Shown: in pieces, positions 5,899-6,747 of the stretch
Position numbering within the stretch: position 1 is the first letter of the stretch
How the letters are laid out: each line of letters opens with the position of its first letter
Assembly (NCBI GenBank): GCA_025937615.1
Contig: JAICRA010000087.1
Location: forward strand, 1 to 6,747
Length of the DNA stretch: 6,747 nt
Direction of reading: 5' to 3'
DNA from: Thermomicrobiales bacterium
GTDB lineage: Bacteria > Chloroflexota > Chloroflexia > Thermomicrobiales > UBA6265
The notes under the pieces: model-generated
Told to the model about the DNA's origin: nothing
Seen by the model: the letters and a program-made list of their open reading frames with translations, nothing else
Databases searched by the model: none
Position numbers and translations under genes: made by a program

Positions 5899-6747
5899 CT
5901 ACACCACAATGTTGATCAATCGCCCCGGTACGTAGATCACCTTGCGCGGCTCGCGGCCAGCGATGGCTTCAGTGATCTTGGGCTGAGTCAGGACACGCGC
6001 TCGCGCATCGGCTTCAGGGACATCGACCGGCAGTAGCAGGCGGTCGCGCACCTTGCCGTTGACCTGGACCACGACTTCGACGGCGTCGTCCTGGGTCAGG
6101 GCCGGGTCATAGTCCGGCCAGCTCTGGTGGTGGACGGAGTAGGGCATGCCCAGGCGCTCCCACAGCTCTTCGGCGACGTAGGGGGTGCTGGGCGCCATCA
6201 GCAGCACGAGGGTCTCCAGCGCCTCTCGCCAGTCGCGGGTGTGGATCAGCGCGGTCTCCCGCAGCTTCATCAGCTCGTTCACGTACTCGATCAAGGCGGC
6301 GACCATCGTGTTGAACTGGAACTCGTCGAGGTCGGTCGTCACTCGCCGGATCGTCTTGGCGCGCAGGCGGCGCAATGGAGTGGTCTCAGCCTCCGGCAGC
6401 GGCTGGTCGAACGGCCCGGCGCCGGTCTCCGTTACCAGGCCGTAAGCGCGCCGGATGAAGCGCTCCATGCCGGCGATACCGCGCGAGTTCCAGGGTCCAC
6501 CCTGATCCCAGGGACCCAGATACATCAGGTGCAGCCGCAGGGCGTCCGCGCCGTGCTGGGCGACCAGCTCATCCGGGACGATCTGAGTACCCCGGCTCTT
6601 GCTCATCTTGGTCCCCTCTTCGGCCAGAATCATGCCCTGGTTGCGGAGGCGCAGGAACGGCTCCCCGTGCTCGATCAGCCCCAGATCGCGGATCACCTTG
6701 GTGAAAAAGCGAGCGTAGAGCAGGTGGAGAATGGCGTGCTCGATACC
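5899..6747 (-). CDS. leuS: Leucyl-tRNA synthetase, C-terminal part, cut by window edge
   Basis: Class I synthetase that charges tRNA-Leu with leucine in the cytoplasm. The frame is open from the window edge (GIEHAILHLLYARFFTK, the conserved block ahead of the KMSKS loop) to TAG at 5899, giving 282 residues of a protein usually near 800-870. KMSKS (6595-6609) is at residues 47-51. It follows NQGMILAEEGT directly, so the leucine-specific insertion seen just before KMSKS in E. coli LeuRS is absent, as in B. subtilis-type enzymes. The helical anticodon-binding domain follows (about 100-210), with LMAPSTPYVAEELW at 183-196. The small C-terminal domain that contacts the tRNA elbow comes last, with VQVNGKVRDRLLLP at 227-240 and a terminal INIVV. 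A start at GTG 6696 would only be an internal codon. It is a housekeeping gene and probably not cotranscribed with urtA, 455 bp or more away. Confidence 0.97.
   Translation of the reverse strand, partial: GIEHAILHLLYARFFTKVIRDLGLIEHGEPFLRLRNQGMILAEEGTKMSKSRGTQIVPDELVAQHGADALRLHLMYLGPWDQGGPWNSRGIAGMERFIRRAYGLVTETGAGPFDQPLPEAETTPLRRLRAKTIRRVTTDLDEFQFNTMVAALIEYVNELMKLRETALIHTRDWREALETLVLLMAPSTPYVAEELWERLGMPYSVHHQSWPDYDPALTQDDAVEVVVQVNGKVRDRLLLPVDVPEADARARVLTQPKITEAIAGREPRKVIYVPGRLINIVV

Overview
The window reads as a piece of a high-GC (roughly 60% by eye) bacterial chromosome. Every supported gene lies on the minus strand, so the layout is best read from right to left. The protein sequences, a Tat-exported solute-binding protein with no lipobox, and a leucyl-tRNA synthetase that runs straight into its KMSKS loop would suit Chloroflexota (Thermomicrobia/Sphaerobacter-like). 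That placement is inference from general appearance, not from a search.

Right end (5899-6747): the C-terminal part of leuS, a housekeeping gene cut by the window edge. Next is a 455-bp gene-free region (5444-5898) with a terminator-like hairpin just after leuS, two pairs of short direct repeats that both have a 16-bp period, several small inverted repeats and one weak promoter candidate. No RNA gene, known riboswitch or credible small ORF was recognised there.

Middle (590-5428): a complete five-gene ABC importer in the canonical urtABCDE order. It encodes a Tat-exported substrate-binding protein (UrtA/FmdD/AmiC family), two LivH/LivM-type permeases (UrtB, UrtC) and two ATPases (UrtD, UrtE). 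urtB-urtC and urtC-urtD overlap by 4 bp (ATGA and GTGA), which indicates translational coupling. The urtA-urtB gap holds a strong nested inverted repeat, and a smaller hairpin overlaps the Shine-Dalgarno sequence of urtE.

Left end (1-574): the N-terminal 191 residues of an acetamidase/formamidase (FmdA/AmdA family), starting 15 bp after urtE behind a strong Shine-Dalgarno sequence. The gene runs off the window.

Together the genes look like a nitrogen-scavenging operon: the transporter brings in a short-chain amide (formamide or acetamide) or urea, and the amidase releases ammonium from it. The linked amidase, with no urease gene in view, makes amides the better guess than urea. This resembles the known fmd cluster of Methylophilus methylotrophus. 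I found no evidence of a wholly new system, mobile element, CRISPR array or phage gene. The points worth a second look are the substrate assignment, the structured intercistronic RNA and the repeat-rich leader.
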